A stretch of 64,000 nucleotides of DNA. It comes from a bacterium (GTDB lineage Bacteria > Pseudomonadota > Gammaproteobacteria > Burkholderiales > Burkholderiaceae_C). Positions within the stretch are counted from its first letter, which is position 1, and each line of letters opens with the position of its first letter. The stretch spans positions 1-64,000 of the forward strand of contig JAVBXK010000050.1 in NCBI GenBank assembly GCA_030824555.1, read 5' to 3'. Below the pieces are notes generated by a model. It was not told the origin of the DNA, ran no database searches, and saw only the letters and a list, made by a program, of their open reading frames with translations. A program made the position numbers and the translations under genes. Below are positions 7,995 to 16,127 of the stretch, in pieces.

Positions 7995-9614
7995 ATGCAA
8001 CAAACCTACACTTACCCCGAATTTGCCTACACCCAAAGCCCCGAACAGCAGGCGGGTGAAGTCAAGCGCCACCCCGTGGTCATCATCGGCGCTGGGCCCA
8101 TTGGCCTGACGCAGGCGCTGGACTGCGCGGCACGCGGCTTGGCGTGCGTGGTGCTGGACGACAACAACACCGTCAGCATCGGCTCGCGGGCGGTGTGTTA
8201 CGCCAAGCGCCCGCTTGAAATCTGGGACCGCCTGGGTGTGGGCCAGGGTTTTGCCGACCGGGGCATACAGTGGAAAGTGGGCAAGGTGTTCTTCCACAAC
8301 GAACTGGCCTACCAGTTCGACCTGCTGCCCGAAAGCGACCACAAGCTGCCGGCCATGATCAACCTGCAGCAGTACTATTTGGAAGAGAAGCTGGTGGAGA
8401 TGTGCGATGCCTCACCACTGGTGGACCTGCGCTGGAAGCACAAGCTGCTGAGTCTGGACCAAACCTCGAACACCGGCGACGACGTGGCCACGCTGACCGT
8501 GGAAACGCCGGATGGCGTGTTCAAGCTGCAGGCCGACTGGGTCATTGCCGCCGACGGCGCCAACAGCGACACCCGCCGCCTGACCGGGGCCGACTTCACC
8601 GGCCACTTCTTCCAGGACCGCTTCCTGATTGCCGACGTGGTCATGAAGGCCGACTTTCCGACCGAGCGCTGGTTCTGGTTCGACCCACCGTTTCACCGCA
8701 ACCAGAGCGTGTTGCTGCACAAACAGTGCGACAACGTCTGGCGCATCGACTTCCAGCTGGGCTGGGACTGCGACCCCGCCGAAGAAAAGAAACCCGAAAA
8801 GGTCATTCCCCGCATCCAGGCCATGTTGGGCCCGGACGCCCAGTTCGAGCTGGAGTGGGTGTCGGTGTACCAGTTTGCGTGCCGCCGCATCGACAACTTC
8901 CGCCACGGCCGCGTGATTTTCATGGGCGACGCGGCGCACCAGGTGTCGCCCTTCGGCGCACGCGGCGCCAACACCGGCGTGCAGGACTGCGACAACCTCA
9001 CCTGGAAGCTCAAAGCCGTGATCGACGGCGACGCGCCCTTGGCCCTGCTGGACACCTACCACGAAGAGCGCGCCTACGCGGCTGACGACAACCTGTTGAA
9101 CAGCACCCGCTCCACCGACTTCATCACGCCCAAAAGCCGCACCTCGCTGCGCCTGCGCAACGCGGTGCTGGAGCTGGCGCGCACCGAGCCGTTTGCACGC
9201 CCGCTGGTCAACAGCGGCCGCCTGTCCACGCCCACGCCCTACGTCACGTCCAGCCTGAACACGCCTGACACCAGCGCTTTTGAAGGCACGATGACCCCCG
9301 GCACCAACTGCGCCGATGCGCCTGTTCAGGTGAATGGCCAGGCCGCCTGGCTGCTCAACCAGCTGGGCGACGGTTTTGTGCTGCTGAGCTTCGGCCCCGG
9401 TGCACAACCCGTGAGCGTGGGCAACATCACTGCCCGCGTGCTGGAAGTGGGCAAAGACATTCAAGACACGCAAGGCGTGCTGACCCAGCGTTACGATGGC
9501 CAACCCGGCACCGTGTACCTGATCCGCCCCGACCAGCACGTGGCAGCCCGCTGGCGCAACTTTGACGCGGCGCAAGCCACTGCCGCCCTGCGCCGCGCAC
9601 TGGCCATGGCCTGA
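7995..9614 (+). CDS. Class A FAD-dependent aromatic hydroxylase (3-hydroxyphenylacetate 6-hydroxylase MhaA-like)
   Basis: 539 residues of the p-hydroxybenzoate-hydroxylase family. GAGPIG at 32-37 binds FAD, VIAADGANSDTRR near 184-195 is the DG motif, and VIFMGDAAHQVSPFGARGAN near 308-326 is the GD motif. It should insert one oxygen into a phenolic ring using NAD(P)H. A 70-residue partner gene follows, as in the two-component MhaAB hydroxylase of Pseudomonas putida U (large flavoprotein plus small coupling protein, making homogentisate). The ATG at 7995 has GGAG at a good distance; the frame opens further upstream to 7920 without support. Confidence 0.82.
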   Translation: MQQTYTYPEFAYTQSPEQQAGEVKRHPVVIIGAGPIGLTQALDCAARGLACVVLDDNNTVSIGSRAVCYAKRPLEIWDRLGVGQGFADRGIQWKVGKVFFHNELAYQFDLLPESDHKLPAMINLQQYYLEEKLVEMCDASPLVDLRWKHKLLSLDQTSNTGDDVATLTVETPDGVFKLQADWVIAADGANSDTRRLTGADFTGHFFQDRFLIADVVMKADFPTERWFWFDPPFHRNQSVLLHKQCDNVWRIDFQLGWDCDPAEEKKPEKVIPRIQAMLGPDAQFELEWVSVYQFACRRIDNFRHGRVIFMGDAAHQVSPFGARGANTGVQDCDNLTWKLKAVIDGDAPLALLDTYHEERAYAADDNLLNSTRSTDFITPKSRTSLRLRNAVLELARTEPFARPLVNSGRLSTPTPYVTSSLNTPDTSAFEGTMTPGTNCADAPVQVNGQAAWLLNQLGDGFVLLSFGPGAQPVSVGNITARVLEVGKDIQDTQGVLTQRYDGQPGTVYLIRPDQHVAARWRNFDAAQATAALRRALAMA

Positions 9615-9674
9615 TCCGGCGACACATTGATTCGCCGCCCCATACAACACACTGGTACCGAACGGAGCACACCG

Positions 9675-9887
9675 ATGGCACTGAACAACCAACCCAACAT
9701 CGTCAACCCAGACAGCTTTTATGAAGAGCTGATCCACGCCCAGCGCGACCTGACCGACGACCAGGCCGACACCCTGGTGGCCAAACTGGCCCTCATCCTG
9801 GCCAACCACGTGGGCGACCGCGCCGTGCTGGCCGAGGCCATTGCGCTGGCACGCCAGAATACGCTGGCGGCAGGCACCCCAGCCTGA
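9675..9887 (+). CDS. Small hydroxylase-associated protein (DUF2783 / MhaB-like coupling protein)
   Basis: 70 residues, acidic and helical, with the core FYEELIHAQRDLTDDQADTL and LALILANHVGDRAVLAEAI. I recognise it as the small conserved protein (DUF2783) that accompanies flavoprotein hydroxylases. It is comparable in size and position to MhaB of P. putida. The ATG at 9675 has CGGAG upstream. It lies 60 nt after the hydroxylase and 57 nt before fumarylacetoacetase, all on one strand. Function as a coupling protein is by analogy. Confidence 0.75.
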   Translation: MALNNQPNIVNPDSFYEELIHAQRDLTDDQADTLVAKLALILANHVGDRAVLAEAIALARQNTLAAGTPA

Positions 9888-9944
9888 GCGGCTGAGCCCC
9901 CACACACCCAGGCCCACCAGGCAACCCACACGCCCACCGACCAC

Positions 9945-11270
9945 ATGACACTGAACCACACGCACGACCCCGCCACCCGCAGCTGGCTGGCCAGCGCCAA
10001 CGCAGCGGGCACCGACTTCCCCATCCAGAACCTGCCGTTCGGCATTTTCAAGCCCAAAGCGACTCCAGCGCTTGATTGGCGGGCAGGCATTGCTATCGGG
10101 AGCGATGTGCTCGACCTGCCCGCCCTGGCAGCCACCGGCCTGTTGCAAGGCCTGGCGCTGTCAACTGCGCAGGCCGGTGCGGCCGATGCCCTCAACCCAT
10201 TGATGGCCATTGGGCCAGCGGCGTGGCAGGCATTGCGCCACGCTGTGTTTGCCTTGCTGAAGGCCGATGCGTCGGCCGCCGTGCAAACCCAGGTCAGCGC
10301 CTGCCTGCACGGCCAAGCGGACGTCGAGATGCGGCTGCCCGCCCGTGTGGGTGACTACACCGACTTCTACACCTCCATCCACCACGCCACCCACATCGGC
10401 AAGCTGTTCCGCCCTGACAACCCACTGATGCCCAACTACACCTGGGTGCCCATTGGTTACCACGGGCGCTCGTCCAGCCTGCAGGTGTCGGGCCACGGCC
10501 TCCGTCGCCCCAATGGTCAGACGATGCCACCCGGCGCCACCAGCCCGACGTTCGGCCCGTGCAAGCGGCTGGACTGGGAGGTGGAGCTGGGCGTGTTCGT
10601 CGGCACCGGCAACGCACTGGGCGAGCCCATTGCACTCGGCCAAGCCGAAGACCACGTGTTCGGCATCTGCTTGCTCAACGACTGGTCGGCACGCGACATC
10701 CAGGCCTGGGAGTACCAGCCGCTGGGGCCGTTTCTGGCCAAAAACTTCAGCACCACCCTGTCCCCCTGGGTGGTGACCATGGAAGCCCTGGCCCCCTACC
10801 GCGTGGCCATGGAACGCCCCGACAACAAATGGGACGACCTGCCCTACCTGGCCAGCGACGCCAACCGCCAGCAAGGTGCGCTCGACATCCAGCTGGACAT
10901 CGGCATCGCCAGCGAAGCCATGCGCCAGCAAGGCCAAGCCACCCACGTGCTGTGCACCACCAGCTACCGCCACGCCTACTGGACGCTGGCCCAAATGGTG
11001 ACGCACCACACCGTCAACGGCTGCAACCTGCAACCCGGCGATTTGCTGGGCACCGGCACGCTGTCTGGCCCTGAATCGACCCAGGCAGGCGCATTGATCG
11101 AGCTGACCCAAGGCGGCAAGTTGCCGGTGGCCATGCCCGACGGCAGCCAGCGCACCTTCCTGCTGGACGGCGATGAAGTGACGATGCGCGGCTGGTGTCA
11201 ACGCGACGGCGCGGCCCGCATCGGGTTCGGCGATTGCCGCGCTACCGTGTTGCCTGCTATGTCAATCTGA
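9945..11270 (+). CDS. fahA: Fumarylacetoacetase
   Basis: 441 residues, close to the usual ~430. N-terminal domain starts SWLASANAAGTDFPIQNLPFG. Catalytic and metal-binding stretches include YTDFYTSIHHATHIGKLFR, PNYTWVPIGYHGRSSS, DWEVELGVFVG, LLNDWSARDIQAWEYQPLGP and ending GTGTLSGPE. It hydrolyses fumarylacetoacetate to fumarate and acetoacetate, the last step of the homogentisate route. Residues near 39-56 (KATPALDWRAGIAIGSDVL) are encoded by a stretch that looks like a family-typical interspersed repeat (10056-10100). No strong Shine-Dalgarno is visible before the ATG. Confidence 0.93.
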   Translation: MTLNHTHDPATRSWLASANAAGTDFPIQNLPFGIFKPKATPALDWRAGIAIGSDVLDLPALAATGLLQGLALSTAQAGAADALNPLMAIGPAAWQALRHAVFALLKADASAAVQTQVSACLHGQADVEMRLPARVGDYTDFYTSIHHATHIGKLFRPDNPLMPNYTWVPIGYHGRSSSLQVSGHGLRRPNGQTMPPGATSPTFGPCKRLDWEVELGVFVGTGNALGEPIALGQAEDHVFGICLLNDWSARDIQAWEYQPLGPFLAKNFSTTLSPWVVTMEALAPYRVAMERPDNKWDDLPYLASDANRQQGALDIQLDIGIASEAMRQQGQATHVLCTTSYRHAYWTLAQMVTHHTVNGCNLQPGDLLGTGTLSGPESTQAGALIELTQGGKLPVAMPDGSQRTFLLDGDEVTMRGWCQRDGAARIGFGDCRATVLPAMSI

Positions 11271-11342
11271 CATAACAGCTAATGTCGAACCCGCGCTTGC
11301 TTCGATGCTTGGCGGCACGCACACTATGCTCACCACAAAATA

Positions 11343-11371
11343 TTGATACGCACACTGATGATGCGTATACT
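11343..11371 (+). promoter_or_regulatory. TRAP transporter promoter overlapped by an inverted-repeat operator
   Basis: TTGATA (11343-11348), a 17-nt spacer and TATACT (11366-11371) form a good sigma-70 promoter. The inverted repeat ATACGCA (11346-11352) / TGCGTAT (11362-11368), with 9 nt between the arms, overlaps both boxes. A repressor bound there would block the polymerase. This suggests the transporter genes have their own regulated promoter in the 277-nt gap after fahA. The regulator is not identified; the IclR protein of this window is a candidate. Confidence 0.6.
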
Positions 11372-11547
11372 GATAGAATTTTTGAGCAAACACAGTGCGC
11401 ACGCAGTCAAGCAACCGACAGCGACGCAAAATAGTTCATTTTCAAACGCTTAGACAACCCTTCACAGGGAAAACCCCAGCGATAGAAGGGGCTGCAATAG
11501 GTAACATATTGCATGTTCACGATCCATTCCAACCAAGGAGACAACGC

Positions 11548-12582
11548 ATGAACCGATTCCTGAAGCAAACCGCCGTGGCCGCTGGCCTGCTGTGCACCGC
11601 CTGGGCCGCACAAGCCCAAACCGTGACACTCAAAGTGCACCACTTCCTGGGCCCACAGTCCATTCAGCACACCAAAATGATGGCCACCTGGTGCGACAAC
11701 ATTGCCAAGGACTCCAACAACCGCCTGAACTGCCAGATTTACCCCGCCATGCAGCTGGGTGGCTCGCCACCCCAGCTGTTTGATCAGGCCAAAGACGGCG
11801 TGGCCGACGTGGTGTGGACGGTGGCAGGCTACTCGGCCGGTCGTTTTGCCCGCTCGCAGGTGTTCGAGTTGCCCTTCATGATGACCAACGCCGGTGCCAC
11901 CAGCCGCGCCGCATGGGACTTCGTGCAGAAATACGCCCAGGACGAATACAAAGACGTGAAACTGCTGGCCATCCACGTGCACGGCCCAGGGGTGTTCTTC
12001 ACCAAGAACAAAGCCATCACCAAGATGGAAGACCTGAAGGGCCTGAAAGTGCGCGGCCCCACCGCCACGGTCACCAAAATGCTGGGCATGATGGGCGCCA
12101 CCCCTGTGGGCATGCCCGTGCCACAGGTGCCTGAAGCGCTGTCCAAAGGCGTGATCGACGGTGCCGTCATTCCTTATGAAGTGGCCCCTGGCCTGAAGGT
12201 GCACGAGCTGACCAAGTTCGCATCCGAAACCCAGAAAGACTCCCCCGCCCTGTACACCACCGTGTTCGTGGTGCCCATGAACAAGGCCAAGTACGAGTCG
12301 CTGCCCGCAGACCTGAAGGCCGTCATTGACAAAAACTCGGGCCGCGAGTTGTCGGCATTCCTGGGCTCCACCCAGGAAGGCAATGACGTGCCCGGTCGCA
12401 AAGCGTTTGTCGATACCGCTGGTTACACCATCACCCAGATTGCCCCTGCCGAACTGGCACGCTGGAAGAAAGCCACCGATCCGCTGGACGATGCCTGGGT
12501 AGAGGACATGAACAAGCGCGGCCTGAACGGCAAAGCCATGCTGGACGATGCCAACGCGCTGGTGAAGCAATACACCAAGTGA
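11548..12582 (+). CDS. TRAP transporter substrate-binding protein (DctP type)
   Basis: 344 residues with a clear Sec signal peptide (MNRFLKQTAVAAGLLCTAWA, cleavage near AQAQT) and the DctP fold: TVTLKVHHFLGPQS, MQLGGSPPQLFDQAKDGVAD, LKGLKVRGPTATVTKMLGM and VPEALSKGVIDGAVIP. A periplasmic binding protein for an organic acid. The arginine in 'KVRGPT' is where DctP proteins grip the carboxylate. The ATG at 11548 has AAGGAG upstream; the longer open frame from 11395 lacks a signal sequence. Its position after fahA suggests an aromatic or keto acid ligand (inference). Confidence 0.92.
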   Translation: MNRFLKQTAVAAGLLCTAWAAQAQTVTLKVHHFLGPQSIQHTKMMATWCDNIAKDSNNRLNCQIYPAMQLGGSPPQLFDQAKDGVADVVWTVAGYSAGRFARSQVFELPFMMTNAGATSRAAWDFVQKYAQDEYKDVKLLAIHVHGPGVFFTKNKAITKMEDLKGLKVRGPTATVTKMLGMMGATPVGMPVPQVPEALSKGVIDGAVIPYEVAPGLKVHELTKFASETQKDSPALYTTVFVVPMNKAKYESLPADLKAVIDKNSGRELSAFLGSTQEGNDVPGRKAFVDTAGYTITQIAPAELARWKKATDPLDDAWVEDMNKRGLNGKAMLDDANALVKQYTK

Positions 12583-12605
12583 GCCACGCCACTTGATGAC
12601 ATGCG

Positions 12606-12632
12606 AGGGCGGGGTTTTCCCCGCCCTTTTTT
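12606..12632 (+). terminator. Intra-operon rho-independent terminator after the TRAP binding protein
   Basis: GGGCGGGG (12607-12614), loop TTTT, CCCCGCCC (12619-12626), then six T. A very strong hairpin 24 nt after the stop codon and 65 nt before the next gene. Placed between the binding protein and the membrane subunits, it probably lets the binding protein be made in excess by partial termination. Confidence 0.85.
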
Positions 12633-12697
12633 AACCCACCTCAACGTTCAAAGCCACTGCCCCCGGCTGACAACGTGCCGCATGCGGAGACAACCCC

Positions 12698-13219
12698 TTG
12701 GCTGAAGTTCTTGTAAGTGAAACAGGCAAACAGTACACAGGCTATGGCCTGGTGCTGGACAAGGCCTGCAAGGCCACGGCCTTCGTATCGGGCGTCACGC
12801 TGGTCATGCTGGCGCTGATGTCGCTGTGGAGCATCGTGGGCCGCTCGGTGTTCGACAAGCCGCTGATCGGCGACTACGAACTGGTGCAAATGCTGAGTGC
12901 GGTGGCCGTGGCGCTGGCCCTGCCGTATGCGCACTGGATCGGTGCGCACGTGATCGTGGACTTTTTCACGGCCAACGCCAAGCCCAAAACCAACGCCTTC
13001 TTTGACTTGGTCGCCAACCTGATCATGGCGTTCTTTTCGATCGTCATCGCATGGCGGTTGTGGGTCGGCATGCTGGACCTGAAGGCCAACTTTGACGCAT
13101 CGATGATGCTGAACATCCCCACTTGGTGGAGCTACGTTCCTTTTGTGCCCGCATTCGTGTTGCTGGCCTTGACCGCGCTGTACGCAGCCAATGACAACCT
13201 GAGAAAGCTGCTGCCATGA
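12698..13219 (+). CDS. TRAP transporter small permease subunit (DctQ type)
   Basis: 173 residues with four predicted membrane helices (around FVSGVTLVMLALMSLWSIV, MLSAVAVALALPYAHWIG, LVANLIMAFFSIVIAWRLW and VPFVPAFVLLALTALYAA). PLIGDYELVQMLSAVAV is the family's signature region. The start is a TTG at 12698 with GGAG (12686-12689) upstream. The last four nt overlap the large-permease ATG. It assembles with DctM in the inner membrane for Na+-driven uptake. Confidence 0.88.
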   Translation: MAEVLVSETGKQYTGYGLVLDKACKATAFVSGVTLVMLALMSLWSIVGRSVFDKPLIGDYELVQMLSAVAVALALPYAHWIGAHVIVDFFTANAKPKTNAFFDLVANLIMAFFSIVIAWRLWVGMLDLKANFDASMMLNIPTWWSYVPFVPAFVLLALTALYAANDNLRKLLP

Positions 13220-14535
13220 CCGGTATCGAATGGGGTGCCCTGATGTTCGGGGTGATGCTGCTGCTGCTGGCGGCACGGGTGCACATCGGTATGGCGATGT
13301 TGCTGGCAGGGTCCATCGGCTACGGGTTCGTGGCCGGCGTGGACCCGCTGCTCAATTACTTCAAAACTGCTGCCTACGCACGTTTTTCGGTGTACGACCT
13401 GTCTGTCGTGCCACTGTTCCTGTTGATGGGTCAGTTTGCCACCCATGGCGGCTTGTCGCGTGCGCTGTTCCAGGCGGGCAACGCGTTCATCGGGCACTGG
13501 CGTGGCGGCATGGCCATGGCCGGTGTGACCGCGTGTGCGGGCTTCGGTGCCATTTGCGGCTCGTCGCTGGCCACGGCGGCCACCATGGGCCAGGTGGCGT
13601 TGCCACAAATGAAGGCACACAACTATTCGGGCCGGTTTGCCACCGCCGCCATCGCGGCAGGCGGCACGCTGGGCATCTTGATTCCACCGTCTGTGCCGTT
13701 GGTCATCTACGCCATCCTGACCGAGCAGAACATTGCCAAGCTGTTTTTGGTGGCCTTCGTGCCGGGCATGCTTGCCGCACTGGGTTACATGCTGGTCATT
13801 GCCATCATTGCCCGCGTCAGCCCGGCTGATGCACCTGCTGGCGACCGTTACAGCTGGGGTCAGCGACTTCAAGCGCTGGTGGACACCTGGCCCGTGCTGC
13901 TGATTTTCCTGGTGGTGATCGGCGGCATTTACGGCGGGTTCTTCACCCCCACCGAAGCGGCGGCCATCGGCACCGTGGCCACCGCATTCGTGGCCTGGCG
14001 TTCGGGTGGTTTGCGTGGCCGGGGCTTCCTGCAGTGCATGTACGGCACGGCTGCGGCCACGGGCATGATCTTTTTGATTTTGCTGGGTGCCGACGTGTTG
14101 AACGTGTTCCTGGCGCTCACCCAGCTGAACACCGAACTGGCCAAATGGGTCATCGGCCTGAACATGTCACCGCTGATGGTGATGTTCATCATCATCTGCA
14201 TTTACTTGGTGCTGGGTTGCATCATGGACAGCCTGTCGATGATTTTGCTGACCATCCCCATCTTCTTCCCCATCATCATGGGGCTGGACTTTTGGGGTCT
14301 GGCACCCGAGCCCAAGGCCATCTGGTTCGGCATGATCGTGCTGATGGTGGTTGAAATCGGCCTCATCACGCCCCCCGTGGGCATGAACGTGTTCATCATC
14401 AACAGCATGGCCAAAGACGTGCCGATGAAAGACACCTTCAAGTTCGTGATGCCCTTCCTGGCCTCCGACCTGCTGCGCATCACTGCCATCGTGTTCTTCC
14501 CCAGCATCGTGCTGTTCTCGTTGACATTGGTTTGA
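13216..14535 (+). CDS. TRAP transporter large permease subunit (DctM type)
   Basis: 439 residues, about a dozen membrane helices. Family landmarks include VPLFLLMGQFATHGG, AGFGAICGSSLATAATMGQ, LGILIPPSVPLVIYAILTEQ, GGFFTPTEAAAIG and LITPPVGMNVFIIN. The transport channel of the TRAP system. It overlaps DctQ by 4 nt (ATGA). The gene ends the rightward catabolic unit and is followed by a bidirectional terminator. Confidence 0.92.
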   Translation: MTGIEWGALMFGVMLLLLAARVHIGMAMLLAGSIGYGFVAGVDPLLNYFKTAAYARFSVYDLSVVPLFLLMGQFATHGGLSRALFQAGNAFIGHWRGGMAMAGVTACAGFGAICGSSLATAATMGQVALPQMKAHNYSGRFATAAIAAGGTLGILIPPSVPLVIYAILTEQNIAKLFLVAFVPGMLAALGYMLVIAIIARVSPADAPAGDRYSWGQRLQALVDTWPVLLIFLVVIGGIYGGFFTPTEAAAIGTVATAFVAWRSGGLRGRGFLQCMYGTAAATGMIFLILLGADVLNVFLALTQLNTELAKWVIGLNMSPLMVMFIIICIYLVLGCIMDSLSMILLTIPIFFPIIMGLDFWGLAPEPKAIWFGMIVLMVVEIGLITPPVGMNVFIINSMAKDVPMKDTFKFVMPFLASDLLRITAIVFFPSIVLFSLTLV

Positions 14536-14615
14536 CAACAACGGGCGTGGCACAGCACCTGAGGCTGTGCCACGCGCCGCCATGGCAGAAACCAAAACAC
14601 AACAGAATCAATAGC

Positions 14616-14653
14616 AAAAAGCCGTTGTGAGACAAGCGACAACGGCTTTTTTT
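14616..14653. terminator. Bidirectional terminator between convergent genes
   Basis: A perfect 13-bp stem, AAAAAGCCGTTGT (14616-14628) and ACAACGGCTTTTT (14639-14651), with a 10-nt loop. A-tract on the left and T-tract on the right let it stop both the TRAP transcript and the opposing ClC transcript. Confidence 0.88.
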
Positions 14654-14679
14654 ATCTGAAAATTAGGAGCACCTCCTCG

Positions 14680-16014
14680 TCACGCATCGCGCTCAGCGCT
14701 CAGGTGTCCCGCAGGCAGGCGCTGCAATTGCAGCCCCGCCAGTGACGCGTACAACGGCGCACTCAGCAGCCTCGAAATGCCGCTGGCCACCAGCGCACTG
14801 GCCATCAGGCTCAGCACCATGGCATGACCTGTGACCATTTCCATCACGATGATGAATGACGTGAGCGGAGCCTGCGTCACCGCCGCCAGAAACGCGGCCA
14901 TGCCCAGGGCGATGAGGGTGGGGGTGTTGGCGTACTGGGTCAGCCCGGCCAGCTCGTGCCCCATGGCCCCGCCAATGGCGAGCGACGGTGCAAATATGCC
15001 CCCCGGCACACCCGACCAGGCGGTCAGCCAAGTGGCCATGAACTTCAGCAGAACGGTCAGCGGGTTGGCATCACCCTGCCCCTCCAGCAGCATGCGGGTG
15101 TGGGCATACCCACTGCCGAAGGTTTCGCCCTGCGTGGCCACGCCCATCACGGCCACCAGCAGGCCACACAGTGCGGCAAACCGCACCGGAAACCGGCCCC
15201 TCAGGCGGGTGAACCGGTCGTTGGACGTGCCCGCAATGGACACCACCAGCACCCGCGAAAACAAGCCCCCTGCCAGCCCACAGGCTACCGTGACCAGCAA
15301 TGCAGGCCCCAGCAGCGCCCAGCCCAGGTCCTGCACCCGAATCACACCAAAATAGGTGGCGTTGCCGTAGGCAGATACGCCCATCAGCCCCCCCAGCACG
15401 ATGGCCGCCAACAACAAGCCGTGGTGACGGTGTTCGGGGTGCTTGGACAGTTCTTCAATGGCAAACATCACCCCGCCCAACGGCGTGTTGAAGGCGGCGG
15501 CAATGCCGGCTGCGCCGCCAGCGGTCAGCAAGCCGTGGTCAGACACCTGGGCGCGTGCTGGCATCCAGCGCCTGGCGTGGTGCATCACCCCGGCAGCCAC
15601 TTGCACCGAAGGACCCTCCCGGCCCAGCGACAAGCCTGCCAGCAAGCCCCAGGCAGCCAGGACCACCTTGGCCACACTCAGCCGCACCGACACAAACAGA
15701 CCGCGCAACGCAGGTGGCGTGTTGGGCGATAGCGCGGCCATCACCTGCGGAATGCCCGAGCCCGCCGCACCCGGCACATACCGCCGCGTGAGTGCCACGA
15801 TGGCGGCGGCAGACACGGGTGTCCACACCAGTGGCATCCAGGGCCAATGCGCGCGTTGCTCGAAAAACAGGGCCAACGCGTGTTCGGTCAGCCAGGTGAA
15901 CAGCACCACCGAGCCTCCCGCCAAGGCGGCAAATGCCAGCACCACCCCGCGCCCGCCCCAGATGTGCCAGTCGTTCAGCTCTTGCTTGATGGCAGACAGG
16001 GCGTGTGGGTGCAC
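14680..16014 (-). CDS. ClC-family H+/Cl- antiporter
   Basis: 444 residues. GAAGSGIPQ and GREGPSVQ hold the chloride-binding and gating-glutamate motifs. FAIEELSKH keeps the Glu pair that includes the internal proton glutamate of antiporter-type ClC proteins, and PLYASLAG keeps the selectivity tyrosine. It is therefore likely an exchanger, not a channel. The start is a GTG at 16014 with GAGGAG 6 nt upstream; the frame stays open far beyond it (to 16410), but that part is not membrane-like. It diverges from the DapB-like gene across a 35-bp palindrome. Confidence 0.9.
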   Translation of the reverse strand: MHPHALSAIKQELNDWHIWGGRGVVLAFAALAGGSVVLFTWLTEHALALFFEQRAHWPWMPLVWTPVSAAAIVALTRRYVPGAAGSGIPQVMAALSPNTPPALRGLFVSVRLSVAKVVLAAWGLLAGLSLGREGPSVQVAAGVMHHARRWMPARAQVSDHGLLTAGGAAGIAAAFNTPLGGVMFAIEELSKHPEHRHHGLLLAAIVLGGLMGVSAYGNATYFGVIRVQDLGWALLGPALLVTVACGLAGGLFSRVLVVSIAGTSNDRFTRLRGRFPVRFAALCGLLVAVMGVATQGETFGSGYAHTRMLLEGQGDANPLTVLLKFMATWLTAWSGVPGGIFAPSLAIGGAMGHELAGLTQYANTPTLIALGMAAFLAAVTQAPLTSFIIVMEMVTGHAMVLSLMASALVASGISRLLSAPLYASLAGLQLQRLPAGHLSAERDA

Positions 16015-16042
16015 GGTGGGCTCCTCGGTTGCAATAAAAAGA

Positions 16043-16077
16043 ATAGGTGCAAATGTATTTGATACATTTGCACCTAT
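16043..16077. promoter_or_regulatory. 35-bp perfect palindrome, probable operator
   Basis: ATAGGTGCAAATGTAT (16043-16058), spacer TTG, then its exact reverse complement (16062-16077): 16-bp arms without mismatch. The core TGTAT-N3-ATACA resembles operators of FCD-type GntR regulators (established for that family). It lies between the divergent ClC and DapB-like genes and could control both. No GntR gene is in the window. Confidence 0.7.
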
Positions 16078-16127
16078 GCATATGGGCGCTGGCAATTTTT
16101 GAGGTTTATGACAAAAAGGAGACACAC

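Noticed and set aside
8412-10148. 578-codon open frame on the minus strand
   Set aside because: It runs antisense to the hydroxylase, its small partner and fahA, which have clear family motifs. Its translation is His/Gln/Val-rich, typical of the shadow strand of GC-rich genes.
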